A stretch of DNA of 64,000 nucleotides from Cymodocea nodosa (lineage: Eukaryota; Streptophyta; Magnoliopsida; Alismatales; Cymodoceaceae): assembly GCA_036874045.1 (NCBI GenBank), contig CM072336.1, positions 2,004,001-2,068,000 on the forward strand, written 5' to 3'. Under the pieces are notes generated by a model. The model worked only from the letters and a program-made list of their open reading frames with translations, did no database searches and had not been told where the DNA came from. Shown here piece after piece: positions 1-11,299 of this stretch; within the stretch, counting starts at the first letter, position 1; every line of letters starts with the position of its first letter. A program made the translations under genes and the position numbers.

Positions 1-321
1 ATAATTTAATGGAATATTTAGCTCTGGATGGAAATTAGTGGAGGACAATAATTCATGTAGCTGACTTCACATAATGGAGATATGACACTGATTGTTGTAT
101 TGTCATTGACAATCATCATCGACATTTGCTACCGTATAGATTGGCATTTATTAACTTGTACTGCAAGTGTGAAGTCTGGTGCTGGCTACTCAAACATTTC
201 GAATCGTGGAATTTTTGTTGAGTCCTTTTAGATTAGTGGTGATGATAGCCGAATACTTGCCACTGTCATGTTTGTGCAGCCAGTCCAATCATTCAATTTC
301 TTGCTCTTTGGTATTTTATAG
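1..321 (+). other. Part of the eS6 intron, with an RTE-type LINE 3' tail
   Basis: This is the 3' part of the intron before the last eS6 exon. Bases 1-115 resemble the 3' terminus of plant RTE-clade non-LTR retrotransposons: a degraded 'ataatttaatgg...gatgga' stretch, then ttcatgtagctgacttcac and a TTGT-rich tail. The same tail recurs at 5277-5350, 38100-38215 and 44450-44605, and in reverse at 43930-43985. The rest (116-300) shows nothing recognisable before the pyrimidine-rich acceptor region. Confidence 0.6.
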
Positions 322-560
322 GCAAGAAGTGCAGCAAGGCACCAAAGATTCAGAGGTTGGTCACCCCATTGACTCTGCAGAGGAAGAGGGCTAGGATTGC
401 CGAGAAGAAAAAGAGGATTGTAAAGGCAAAAGCCGAGGCAGCTGAATACCAGAAGCTTCTGGCCTCTAGGCTCAAGGAGCAGAGAGAAAAGAGGAGCGAG
501 AGCTTGGCAAGAAAAAGGTCTCGTCTGTCTGCAGCTTCCAAACCATCTATGGCTGCATAG
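322..560 (+). CDS. RPS6: 40S ribosomal protein S6 (eS6), last exon only
   Basis: This is the C-terminal exon of ribosomal protein eS6 of the small cytosolic ribosomal subunit. A TAG acceptor ends at 321. The frame runs from a split codon through [20 protein letters not shown] and ends in TAG at 558-560, giving 78 complete codons. Visible hallmarks are the conserved [19 protein letters not shown] stretch, a Lys/Arg/Ala-rich helix ([16 protein letters not shown]), and the Ser-containing tail [16 protein letters not shown]. In this family that tail carries the S6-kinase (TOR pathway) phosphorylation sites. The N-terminal two-thirds lies upstream of the window. The exon is intact, with no frameshift, and the conservation makes the call secure. 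Confidence 0.95.
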
Positions 561-2229
561 ATATTTCGAAATTTTTAGATGGAGGATGTGGTTTTAGAAG
601 GTGCTTTGGGATAAAATTAAACCTTATGCGTAAGCAAGAGACATTGTTTTGGTTTTTTTGTTTCCGTGGTCCTTTACTTTTTGCCAACATTTGAGATCAT
701 ATATTCTCTTCGTGGATTCCGTTTTACGCATCGTTCGTAATTCTTAAGCCCTTGAGACTTGGTGAATGCCACCCACTTACATGATATGTAAGTATCTACT
801 TTTGCATGATAATTTTGAGATTCAGTATGTGATTTTAAAGAAAAATTTTGTACAATCTTAATTTCATATCAATTTTATGATAACGAAAATTATGAAATTT
901 TGAGTTATATAAAATTTGTTTTTAATGTAGTCTGTATTTTAAAATTGGATTGTGTCAATTGAGTGAGTACGCGAAATTATTAGAATTAAATTTTGAAAAT
1001 CAGTTGGAATTATATCCCTATAGGATTTTATGACTACCTGAAAATCCATAAAAATGGATCCAGGTTTGTGGTGGAGACTGGGAGTTCTCGCTTCTTAGTG
1101 CATTTTTTTTCCTGTTTCTGCTATGTTTTGGAATCTTGCCTGGGTTTTGTATATGGTGTGAGAACGGTTCTTGTGCCCACGCATTGCATGCGAAAGTTAA
1201 GCGTAGGATTTGGTATTGTAAATCGTATTCCGGTTTACGAGAGAACTTAAGTCCAGAAATGGACCTCCATATCAATAACAACTGCGGCACCTTTAAGGCT
1301 CAGCTGTCACTCGAGATCATTGAAGAGAATTCTAAATCGATCTTCAATCAATGACCTTGTGCGTGGGGTATGTATCTGTTATGATTTGTTTGTTTCATTT
1401 GATTAAAAATGTTTATGGTAAGGGACTATTAGACGTCTTTTATATAGAGATAAAAGGTAAATCATATAAGATATGTTCCACGTCGAGGACCAATTCTACC
1501 TTTTGTTTTGTAGTTTTAGCGTATAAAAAGTAGTCAATCATCTAATTTAGCTAACTACCCATCGACGCAGCTAGTCCAATTCATCTAGTGAAAGATTTGT
1601 GTCAACATAGGATTATTATTAGGCTTAAATTTTATTAAGAAAATTGACTCCTTTCGTAATTACCCACCTCAAATAGTTCAATTGCTAATTACGAAAATGG
1701 CCAATCTTACAATGAATTAGATCGAAATTTCTCGTCTCGTTTTAAATTTAAAGGTCTAAGTGGACTTACATGGATTGATTTCAATTCCTCGACAAAAGGA
1801 AGGAAAGAGCGTTATCAATAGGGTCAAATTTCCTAGAGGTATCTTTAAAAAACAATTACAGATGTGTTTGCATATCATTTTATAGAAACCGTGTGGATTT
1901 TAACATTAAATCTAATAAGAATTTTATATTGATTCAATGGCCTTAAAATTGACAAATTTTTGTTAATTTTGTCATTGATTTTTAAATCAAAAAATATAAA
2001 TGAATATAACTTATATTTAATTAAAATTTTAATAAATAGTAGATTTTACTATAGATTAACTAATTATTATTTTCTAAAAAATAATTTAAAAATAAGAAAT
2101 ACTTCTAAATATATTTTTAGGAAAAAAACCTTTTTTGCATTAAAAAAAAAATTCTTCGTAATTACATGTTTGCCTTTTTCTCAATATAAGGACAGTAACT
2201 TTGTATATTCCGAGATTAGAATCATATAT
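561..2229. other. Intergenic: eS6 3'UTR, then AT-rich spacer
   Basis: The first 200-250 bases are probably the eS6 3'UTR. No gene or recognisable mobile element was found in the remainder. Short open frames at 993-1533 lie on overlapping strands with no family resemblance. From about 1900 the sequence becomes very AT-rich, leading into the promoter of the next gene. Confidence 0.5.
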
Positions 2230-2237
2230 TATAAATA
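2230..2237 (+). promoter_or_regulatory. Putative TATA box of the NFD6/NOXY2-like gene
   Basis: TATAAATA lies in an AT-rich stretch just before a sharp switch to GC-rich sequence, about 150 bases upstream of the chosen ATG. This would place transcription start near 2260-2270. It is assigned by position and sequence only. Confidence 0.45.
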
Positions 2238-2387
2238 CCATGTCCCCCGTTCCCTCTATCTGAGTGATTCCTGATTTGCGCCAGGGTTTAGGCGTCTGCA
2301 ATAAGTGCAATTGCCTGGTCGGCTACGGACGACCACCGATTAAAACCCGCGTCGGAGCCGCAGCTTCCGTATCAAAATCCACCAGCA

Positions 2388-2795
2388 ATGTCTCTTCGCG
2401 GCTCCATCTCAAGGCCCCTCCTCGCAGCGGTGAGATCCGCCACCAAGCGGTCCCCGCATCCAACCACCCGCGCCACCCCCTCGGCTCCTGCCCACGCCTC
2501 CTCGTCTGCTTCCGCATCTCGCTTCCACACTCGTCCGACCTTAGTCTCTCCCCGGTGAGCTAAAACCCTAGTCCTTATCCTAGGAATGTAATAATAACGA
2601 GGTCTCCTGATTTCGAACGCAACATTTCTTTCGTTGATGTCTAGGACGCTTGGGGTTTTAGGCGGAGCATTTTCCCTTCTTCCTTTACACAGCGTGGTCG
2701 CTGCCTCTCGCCTCAACTCGCATCTGCCGGTCAACTCTAGGGCTTGCTGCGGGTTGTCCAAGGGTACCTTCCTCCGTACTTGCAAAGATCCTTAG
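2388..2795 (+). CDS. NFD6/NOXY2-like small mitochondrial protein
   Basis: Two coding exons join to give 105 aa: 2388-2554 (ATG, then MSLRGSISRPLLAAVRSATK; donor gtgagc at 2555) and 2645-2795 (acceptor tctag ending at 2644; stop TAG). The N-terminus is rich in Ser, Arg and Ala and lacks acidic residues, as in a mitochondrial presequence. Exon 2 carries the family signature LLPLHSVVAASRLNSHL, followed by a Cys-containing tail. This resembles the plant family containing NUCLEAR FUSION DEFECTIVE 6 and NONRESPONDING TO OXYLIPINS 2. Those are small mitochondrial proteins known from megagametophyte nuclear fusion and oxylipin response phenotypes; their biochemical role is unknown. The ATG was chosen because it starts the presequence and keeps the frame across the splice (phase 2). 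Homologues often have alternative last exons; a candidate here is at 5820. Confidence 0.75.
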
Positions 2796-3851
2796 TTTCA
2801 TCTGCTTTACCTTTGTGAGTCATCATCTCACCGGTCTTATATGAGTTTGCCATTTTCTCCTGGTGTTTCTTAGTTTTAGTGGTAGATGATAGGTTGTAAT
2901 TTGGATAGGAACTGGGTTATTCCACGTGGTTGCCTTCTGCATTCTTGTTTGTCTGTTCTTTTTCCTTTTGTTTTATCCAAACAAATCAAGCGTTGATATA
3001 AGGATTTTGGGCTGGAATTGATAGGATGGAATGGAGAGGATGGCTGATGCGGAATGCGGAGTGTTGTGGTTCGATGAGGTCTCCAAAAGTTTGAGCATGT
3101 AGGTCTTCGGACTTCTCTCTTTTCTCATTTTTTGTATGGTATCATCTTCTGGTGTAAACAATGGAGTTCAAAAATGTAGGGGGAGGCCTAATTTTATACT
3201 GGTTAAAAAGAATGAAATTTCGAAAAAGGTCTATTTACATGTGGTTTTAGAGAAGGTAAATGGAGAGAAGCAGTTGACCCCTCATAAATGGGATTAAGAT
3301 ATGGTGTTTGCCTTGCAGGATTGCATCATACCTTAAATTAGTTTGTTTTAGAGAAGGTAATTGGAGAAGGGAAGACTAAGGAACTTTGTTGGGATTTCAC
3401 CCTTTGAGACACATTTGAAAATGTGGATTTAATCCTATCTTCTTCATTGTGAAAAAGGGAAAAAATGGTTGTTTCACTGTTAAACTTTTTTCGACACAAC
3501 TTATATTTTTTGAAAAAAGTAGGAAAAATTGTGTTTTTTTTCCATTTGAATAGACGTTTTCCCCTTTTTCTGAGAAAGAATGTTCTTTTTTGGCCTTTTT
3601 AATTTTTTAGATTTCGTCTTTTGAGTTATTGATATTGATATAATTTCACTATTTTAGTGCTACCTGCGTACGTTCGGTTCTATTTTGAACTATCAGGTTA
3701 GTGGTCGTGGTTGTCCTTTGCCTTGATCCATTGTACCTTTGTCAAGGCCGTTAAATAGATGCAACATAATGGTGCCGAAGTGTGCAGGCAGTAGCCATGG
3801 GTGCCTAGTTGGTATCTAGGTGCCGATATTAATATATTTTTTATTTTAAAA

Positions 3852-3906
<55 letters not shown>

Positions 3907-4480
3907 CTTTATATAGTTTTATGTAAATCAATATTTAAAAATACTTAAATAAATAGTGTAAATTAACTTATAAAAATGTTTAAACAACAATATAATGCTT
4001 AAAATTCCCAATTTATGAATTATCTTGTGATAAAAGTTAGTACATGATAACAAGATAAGAGATTCAAAGTCTAAATGATACTAAAACAAAAATTTATTTG
4101 TTATAAAATCTTTAAAATGACTTATATGATATTAGGTCTTTCTTGGATGCCTAATGAAATCTATCAAAGATACGGTTAAGTTGTATGAGGCATTAGGTGG
4201 GCCTTGGCATTGTCTAGAGAAAGCATGGATGCCTAGGCACCCACTTTAACAATTATGATTTGTTCTGTTCAAATTTTATCAAACAAAAGATGGTTATTTA
4301 ATGACCATTTAACATTTTTTGTTTTAATCTGTATAGTGTTGCCTTTGTTTTAGAACATTGATCAAAGTAGGGGAAAAAATTTGAACTATATATGTTAGTA
4401 TAGGCATTCGAAATTTAATGGTAGGGTAATTAGACATTTATTGTGCCAAGTATTAGACAAAAGGAGTGTTTGTTGGCCAT
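2796..4480. other. 3' flank of the NFD6/NOXY2-like gene, with a degenerate TIR-like repeat
   Basis: It starts with the 3'UTR (or an intron of a longer isoform). From about 3795 to 4255 the DNA is flanked by related inverted ends: atgggtgcctag near the start, and a copy readable in reverse as gtgggtgcctaggc near the end. The interior is very AT-rich and includes an (AT)n tract. It may be an old non-autonomous DNA transposon. No coding sequence was recognised. Confidence 0.35.
3855..3902. repeat. (AT)24 microsatellite
   Basis: A perfect run of AT dinucleotides inside the AT-rich core of the putative element at 3795-4255. Such tracts are usually highly length-polymorphic. Confidence 0.95.
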
Positions 4481-5375
4481 ATCGATATTATCAAAGTTAG
4501 TAACTAGCCTTAAAACTGTTTGAGGTGAGACAAGAATTTTCAACTAATATAGGTTTCAACAAGCGAACAACTTTGAGTCTTACCTTGCTTTAATTATGAA
4601 TGAAGTAACTAAGGAAATTCAAGAAAAAATACTCAGTGTATGTTATCTACTGATGACATAGTTTTAGCTGATAAAAGTAAGGTCAGAATTAATTTTAAAT
4701 TAGAATTATGGAGAGTAATTTTAGAATCCCAAGAATTTAGATTAAGTAGGAATACATGAAGTATAAGTTTAGTAATGATAGGATTAATCATGAAACTATA
4801 AAAATGTATGGTCAAGAAATCTCCAAAGAATTTTTGATATTTAGGATCTATAATAAGTAATAACTTGAAATTGTAGGAGATGTTATTCATAAAATTAAAA
4901 TAGGCTAGATGAAGTGGAAAAATGTATATGAAATGTTGTGTGATAAATGAATATCTTTAAAATTGAAAGTAAAATTCTACAGAACATCTATTTGTTTGAC
5001 TATACTTTAAACATGAGCATGTGCATAAAGCTAATGTGGGACAGATGAAAATTTTAAGATGGATGAGTGGTAATACAATAAGAGGTAAGTTATGTGATTT
5101 TGCTCAGAATAGTGTAGGAGTTACATCGAAAAAATACTTTGGTCACATCCATAGAATGCCTATAGATGCATTTGTATGAAAAGGATAATTAGTTAATAAT
5201 GCAGGTGAAATTTAAAGAGATAGAGGAAAACTAAAAATTACATAATTAGAAATGGTGAAAAAAGACTTAAATTCATATAATTTAATGGAAGATTTAGTTA
5301 TGGATGTGGTCAATCTTACGTGGTGAGATTATAACTCATTGTTGTTTTATGCTGAAGTAGAGTACCTTATTCATA
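4480..5375 (+). mobile_element. Degraded RTE-clade LINE, C-terminal reverse transcriptase and 3' tail
   Basis: Translation of the + strand, allowing several frame changes and stops, follows the C-terminal part of plant RTE reverse transcriptases. In order there are remnants of the segment before the YADD/FADD box (LALIMNEVTKEIQ), the aspartate box region (YLLMT, readable as a decayed 'ADDIVL' near 4645), KLELWR-like and EFRLS-like blocks, then QMKILRWMSGNT, KYFGHIHRMP and the terminal KKDLNSYNLMEDL block. It ends with the usual 3' tail (TGTGGTCAATCTTACGTGG, then a TTGTTGTTTT-rich end) near 5350. At least eight in-frame stops make it dead. Its 5' end is truncated, typical of LINE insertion. 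Confidence 0.75.
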
Positions 5376-7400
5376 AGAAATGATCAAGGTACTTTTCAAT
5401 GAGTAGATGTCTTAATTTTGGACATGTTTACCATGACGACAGGATCAATGTTAACCATTTTCTTAATTCCATACTATGTGGGATTGGCAAAATGAGCATT
5501 ATTCTGAAATCTATAATCTGAAGATAATTGTTATTACATTATTTATTGTCTTGCGTTAGTGTTTGGCATTTCTTCTGCCAGCAATTGCACGTTCGATTGG
5601 AACTTGGAAAGGCTGTTTAAAGAACAACTAAAACTTGATATGGGATGGTAATTTCAAGTACATTAAGTGTAAAAATATTATCTCTAACTGACACTGGACA
5701 TGATTGTGAAATACTAATATTGAATGTTAGCAATGATTTCTTGTCGTTAGATGTTTCCATTCCATTAGTTGTAGTTACATTAGTTTTTTTTGAAATTTAT
5801 TTCAATCCTGGTGGTGCAGGTAGCTGACTGTCGATAGAATACCTAACCAGAGAAAAAATTGTTGGTGGAGCTGGTGAATGGTATGCTGCGATGACAGCAT
5901 TGTGTTCTTTTGTTCTATGGTACAACCTGCTGCAAATTTATTTACATTGAGTTAATTTTGGTTCCATGCAGGAAACCCTATATTTCGATGTTTTATGCAG
6001 TAAACTAATTTGTGTTGCTTGTTGCTTGAAAGTTGTGTAGATTTTTGTTTTGGTTTCTGAGGGAAATTATTGTTGAGGTACTTAATAATATTAGCCGAAG
6101 TGCACTAATAAGACAATATAGTTTTGGTATCATTGTTGAGGCCAAATCATTTTGATCTATTGACAGTGTTCATTGAGGCATATTACTTTAAAATTCTGTA
6201 GTTGCCATAACCTTTTGTGTGGTTACCTAATTTTCATATTGTCTGTTAGTGAGGATAGAAATTGTCAGATTGTTGAGATTAAAGTTTATCGAAGAGGAAA
6301 ATATGCTAGTAATTATGTTTTACAGGTTATTTGAAGATTTGATCTATTAAAGTGGCATAATATGGTTAAGTTGAATCTTACACCTTAATTGATGGGGATG
6401 AAATTTGTATTGCGTAGAAATCATTAGACTTATTTCCTCTTTTATGACGAACTAAATTTGAAAGAAGGAATTAAGAAATGTTAAGGGTTGTGGTCCCTAA
6501 GAGAACAATTTTTTCCCCTCCTTTATCGTCTCTATTGTGAGAATAGATCGTACCTCTCTTTTCCTCAGAAGAAAATATGTACGCCGAGGTATAGGAGGCT
6601 AGATCTTAATCTCCAAAACATGGGTTGGGGTATGACCTTTATTCTCATAGTGGGTTCGGGTATGATTCGTTCATGTTGTTTTTCAAGGTTTTAATATGCA
6701 AGGATCTATTATAATCTATCGTAATTTTTGTGCTTTCTCTTAGAGAAATGATCTTCTATAAGTAGTATTGAACCATCTTGTCAGAGCGTCAAGAAAACTT
6801 GTGGTTTCCTTAGGTTTTCTGATCAAATTATATTGAAAATTCATTTTTCTTAGTTGTATTTGAATTTGATCGATTTATGAATGATTTATCTAAAGACTGA
6901 GTTTTCTCACATTTGTAATAGTAAATTTAGTGGTTTTATAGCATTGTTTTTCGTAACTGTCACCCTTGGATGTCCAACCATATTTCCTGGGGTTGACAGG
7001 AAGTGGGGTAGACGTTTTATTGGATGCCCACTCTTATTTGGGTGTTCGCCCCCATGTTTGTTGAGCACCCCTTGCTTGTTTTAGCCGAGGTCCAGCAAGG
7101 ACTTTCCAATATCGGACGGTCCTTCGATGATCGCCTTAGTGAAAAGAATAAGTATTTCCTTATTTTAGGTATTTTTTCCACTTACAACGGTAATGCGATT
7201 AGATTTTTTTCGTCATCTGATGATTATCCTTTAGCTCCAAATCTTGATCATCTCAAGTATACATTTATATTATTTTTTTTTGTCATTTTCATATTTTTAG
7301 TTTCTTAATATACTACTGATTTTTAACAACAATAGTACTTTATAGTCTATAAGACAGGCCAGGCGTTTGTTGAAAATATATTATTTAGAATGATCAATTG
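5376..7400. other. AT-rich intergenic spacer
   Basis: No intact gene is recognisable. A candidate alternative last exon of the upstream gene begins at 5820 after a gtgcag acceptor. Around 6960-7140 a less AT-rich block holds a short open frame with no family I recognise. It may belong to the Copia relic that follows. Confidence 0.4.
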
Positions 7401-7404
7401 TTTA

Positions 7405-7860
7405 TACAACATATTGGAATAAATGCCAAGATCGTGAATCCGCTCACCGAAGGAAGGTTTTCACGAGCATTTGCTTGTATTCGTGTTGTATTATTTATTG
7501 ATATGCTTGTCTAGTGGAGCTTGTATTTGGAAGCTATTGATCATAGATCTGTCTCATGGATATTTTATCAAGAATAAAGTTTGTACCTGTTTCCTTATGA
7601 ATACTTAATATTGTGATATCTTTAAAAAAAAAAATGAAGGGCTAGTTTAAAATGATGTGTGTAGATCACTTCAACAGAACTTCCACGTGCGAATCTATAT
7701 TCGATCTATTTTGTTGTATTGATAAATGAACAAAGATTCATTTAATATTATGTTGGTATGATTGATGGATCATGTTGTATGCTTTGATATAGTCGTTTTG
7801 GGTTCATAAGACGATGATACATAAAGTATGTCTTTAAGTGGGAGATTATTGAAAGTATCA
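7405..7860 (+). mobile_element. Copia-type retrotransposon 3' end (relic)
   Basis: Near 7420 the + strand encodes AKIVNPLTEGRFSRAF. This resembles the 'ADPLTKGL' motif that closes many Copia RNase H domains. About 400 bases further, aagtgggagattattg (7836-7851) matches the polypurine tract that precedes Copia 3' LTRs, so the sequence starting tgaaagtatcatt is the likely LTR beginning. No LTR partner was found. The internal domains upstream are not recognisable. Confidence 0.5.
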
Positions 7861-8040
7861 TTAATTTATGAGCTGTGAAGTAAATTATAATTATGCATTG
7901 TATGTTATTTTAAAGCTTGGCACATTTAAAGCGAATTACTGCCGTTAAATTAGGCTTAATAACATCTTAATTGATGTGAATCTAACTGCATAAATCATTA
8001 AAATTATTTCATATTTTAGAATGAGCTAAATTGAAACTAA

Positions 8041-8685
8041 AAGTGCGTTTGTTTGGTTGCTATAGTCGTTGCACTCTTGGGTAGAATGACTTCAAATATT
8101 GTACTCAAACAAATAATCTCATTTTTATTCGATTTAGTTGCTCTAAACATATTCATTTATATTGTTTTTTAGAGTATGTGTGCAGTGGCTCCCTAGAGAT
8201 TCTCTATTAGAGTAGCTACTTTCAATTATGAAATGATCATCTTACCTTACAGAATTAGTATTTTATTTTGTTTTGAACTTTAAATGTATGATTTATATTT
8301 TATAATTACGGTGAAGATGTCATATAAACTATTTATTGGTGTTAACGAATATTCATATTTGATTATGTTAGTTTATATCAAAACTAAATGTTATTATAAT
8401 TCTAATTATAGTTTATTATTGTCATTATTATAAATATAGTTTATTGTTATAATAATAATAGTTTGTAATTATTGTTATTATTATCTTTTTCTTATTTCTC
8501 TTTTCCTCTTTTGCTCCTTTTTTTAAGGTTAAGGGTAATAAAAATTTTCATTTCACTGTCAAGATAAACAGCACTCTTAACTTTACAATTTCAACTTCAA
8601 GAGTTATTCTCAAATTTTATATTTATTTAAATTGCTCCAATCAAAAGTAGAGTAGTTAGAGCAATCAAACAAAACAAGCGTTCCC
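8041..8685. mobile_element. PIF/Harbinger-type (Tourist-like) MITE, 645 bp
   Basis: The left end aagtgcgtttgtttggttgc and the reverse complement of the right end (gggaacgcttgttttgtttg) form imperfect terminal inverted repeats. Both sides carry the trinucleotide TAA (8038-8040 and 8686-8688), the target-site preference of PIF/Harbinger elements. The interior is AT-rich and non-coding, so the element is non-autonomous. The TIR mismatches suggest it is old. Confidence 0.6.
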
Positions 8686-8688
8686 TAA

Positions 8689-9219
8689 GAATTAGAATAA
8701 ATCGAAAAGGTTCTAACGTTTTTATTGTTTAGGAGAATAATTGTTTTTTTTTTATGTCCAACTTAAGGATAGTCTTGTTCCCTTCCTTCAGAGAACCATC
8801 TATGGGCAAATATTTATTTATCTATTTTTTGACGAGAGGGTAAAACGCTTGGATCACTTTGACTCGTGACACTTGCCATGAGGTGTGCATCTCATGCATC
8901 TTGCAGTAAGAAAACGAAGGAATTCCCCTTTTAATAAACGATGTAAATCTTGACGTATTGGTTTTTTCTTTTTTTCTATTAATTTTTAGAACCAATAATA
9001 AATATGAAATTAATCTATTGTGAGAGATGAAAGATGTTTATTTCATTCCCTAATGGCGTTACGGAAGACAAACTCAACGGTACCATTGGGGTCTATACAT
9101 AATAACATCACATGACAACAAATAACCAACCATGCGCACCGACCACTCACTGCAGGGCGGTGGAAGAGGACGGTAACTAAAATCTTACAAAAAGAGGGGA
9201 GGGAAAGAGTGAAATAGCC
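8689..9219. other. Intergenic; probable DAHP synthase 3'UTR near 9219
   Basis: No gene or repeat was recognised. The part next to 9219 should be the 3'UTR of the minus-strand DAHP synthase gene; the rest is AT-rich spacer. Confidence 0.4.
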
Positions 9220-11154
9220 TTAAAATCCCATTGGAGGGAGCGGACTGATTTGGCCCGGCTGCTTGGACGCCATCCTCCTCTTCCTCAGCCGCTCCGCCAC
9301 GATGAATGCCATCTCCAGCGACTGCGACGCGTTGAGCCTCGGGTCACAGTGGGTGTGGTAGCTGGAGCTGAGGTCGTCGAAAGTCACCGTCCTCGACCCT
9401 CCGATGCACTCGGTGACGTTCTGGCCCGTCATCTCCAGGTGAACTCCCCCCGGGTGGCTGCCCTCCTGCTCGTGCACGTCGAAGAAGGCCCTGACTTCCG
9501 CCTGGCGAGAGAAAACCAAAATACCCAAAACATCAGCAACTAAATGGTGACAGGTCAAACCCGTGACCGATAAGGCCAGCAGGATCTTACGAGGATCGCG
9601 TCGAACGGCCGGGTCTTGAGACCGCAAGGGGCCTTGATGGTGTTCCCGTGCATGGGGTCGGCCACCCACGTCACAATCTGGCCGGACGCGCGGACGGCCC
9701 TGATCAGGTGCGGGAGCTTCACCCTCATGTTCTCCGCGCCCATCCTCGTGATCACGGTGATCCTTCCGGGCTTGTTCTCTGGGTTCAGGATCTCGATGAT
9801 CTTCACGAGTTCCTTCGGTTCCATCTTGTCGCTCACCTGCAGTCACCGAACGTGAGTTGGAAGGGATGATTGATTTTGTGGTCGACTTGCGGGCGCCATG
9901 TTGCATACCTTGATGCCAAGTGGGTTGGCGATGCCACGGAGGAACTCGACGTGGGCACCGTCGAGCTGGCGGGTGCGTTCGCCGACCCAGAGCATGTGGG
10001 CGGAGCAATCGTAGTAGAGGCCGGAGGTGGAGTCCATCCTGGTGAGCGCCGCCTCGTAGGGGAGGAGGAGGCACTCGTGGGACGTCCAGAAGTCGGTGGT
10101 ATTCATAACGGAGTGATCCACCGTCAGCCCCGCGGCAGCCATGAATCCCAGAGCTTCGTCCACTCTGTGAGCCAACTCCTTGTACCTATTTTTCCGTCGA
10201 CGACGATTTGAAGCATTTCAATTCCATTATTTCTGGAGAACCGTACATTTCGGAGCTGTAAAGAAGGTAAGAAAGCCAAGAGCTTCTACCTGTCACCCTG
10301 TTCGCTGTGCTCGGTGAAGTCAAGGTTCCAATGCGTCACACGCTGCATCCCGGCGTAGCCACCGGTGGCGAACGCCCTAAGCAGGTTAAGCGTGCCCGCA
10401 GACTGCGAGTAGGCCCTGATCATCCTCTGCGGGTCGGGGATCCTCGACTTCTCGTTGAAGTCATCGCCGTTGACGTTGTCTCCTCTGTAACTCGGCAGCT
10501 TCACCCCGTTCCTCTCCTCCATCCCCTCCGACCTCGGCTTCGCGAATTGACCAGCCATCCTCCCCACCTTCGCAAACAACACCAAATATGTCAGGTTTCT
10601 CCATATTCGACGGAAATAAAGGTTTCGTGTCCAATACATACCCTGATCACCGGCATCTGCCCTCCGAAGGTGAGGACGGCGCCCATCTGGAGCAAGACCC
10701 GGAAGGTGTCCCGGATGTTGTTTGCGTTGAACTCCTTGAAGCTCTCAGCGCAGTCTCCACCCTGGAGGACGAAGGCCTTCCCCATTGCCGCCTGCGCCAG
10801 CTTCTCCTCCAGGAGCCTTGCTTCCCCAGCGAACACCAGGGGGGGAAACGCCTCGATGGTGCGGAGCACGGACTCGAGCTCCTCCACGTTGGGGTACTCG
10901 GGGAGCTGCAGGGCCTTCTTGGTCTTCCAGCTGTTGACCACCCATTTCCTGCTGGAGACCTTGGGCACCGCGGGAGAGGATGTTGGGATGGGTATGGGGT
11001 TCCTGGCGGGCTCGGCGGCGTGGACAGCGGACACGCGGAGAATGGAGTTGGGTCTGTGGTGGTGGTGAGGGGGGAGGGAGGAGGAGGAGGAGGAGGAGAA
11101 GGAGCGGCGGTGGTTGGGGAGGAGAGAGGTGGAGGAGAAGGAGGAAGCAACCAT
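9220..11154 (-). CDS. DHS: 3-deoxy-D-arabino-heptulosonate 7-phosphate synthase, class II, plastidial
   Basis: It condenses phosphoenolpyruvate with erythrose 4-phosphate, the first step of the shikimate pathway to aromatic amino acids, in the plastid stroma. There are five coding exons (reading downward): 11154-10642, 10567-10290, 10185-9909, 9836-9591 and 9501-9220. All have GT/AG borders and compatible phases, giving 531 aa, the usual length for plant enzymes. Residues 1 to about 65 form a Ser/Pro/His-rich chloroplast transit peptide with eight consecutive Ser. Class II metal ligands are present: Cys135 (GGDCAESF), His419 (DPMHGNT), Glu461 ([11 protein letters not shown]) and Asp491 (HCDPRLN). 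Conserved active-site blocks include [12 protein letters not shown] and THWNLDF. The start is the first ATG giving a transit peptide; an in-frame ATG 51 codons upstream lies beyond the TATA box. The first exon is GC-rich, unlike the flanks. The gene appears functional. Confidence 0.97.
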
Positions 11155-11222
11155 GTTTGAGGGATCGGCGGGAGGAAGGAGAACGGATGCTGACAAATGG
11201 TGGGGAGGAGGGGGTGAAGGTG

Positions 11223-11235
11223 TTATATACACGTG
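11223..11235 (-). promoter_or_regulatory. TATA box and G-box of the DAHP synthase gene
   Basis: On the minus strand TATATAA (11229-11223) lies about 70 bases upstream of the DAHP synthase ATG, and CACGTG (11230-11235) directly abuts its upstream side. CACGTG is the core bound by plant bZIP and bHLH factors. A G-box touching the TATA box is a compact core promoter arrangement. Function is inferred from position. Confidence 0.55.
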
Positions 11236-11299
11236 TGTAAGGAGTAGGTGGGAAATGCGGATGGTTTGGGTTGGTTGGTGGCGGCCGAAGAGGGGCATT

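Noticed and set aside
3855-3902. AT tract as a replication origin or regulatory site
   Set aside because: Simple dinucleotide repeats are common in plant spacers and nothing else supports a function.
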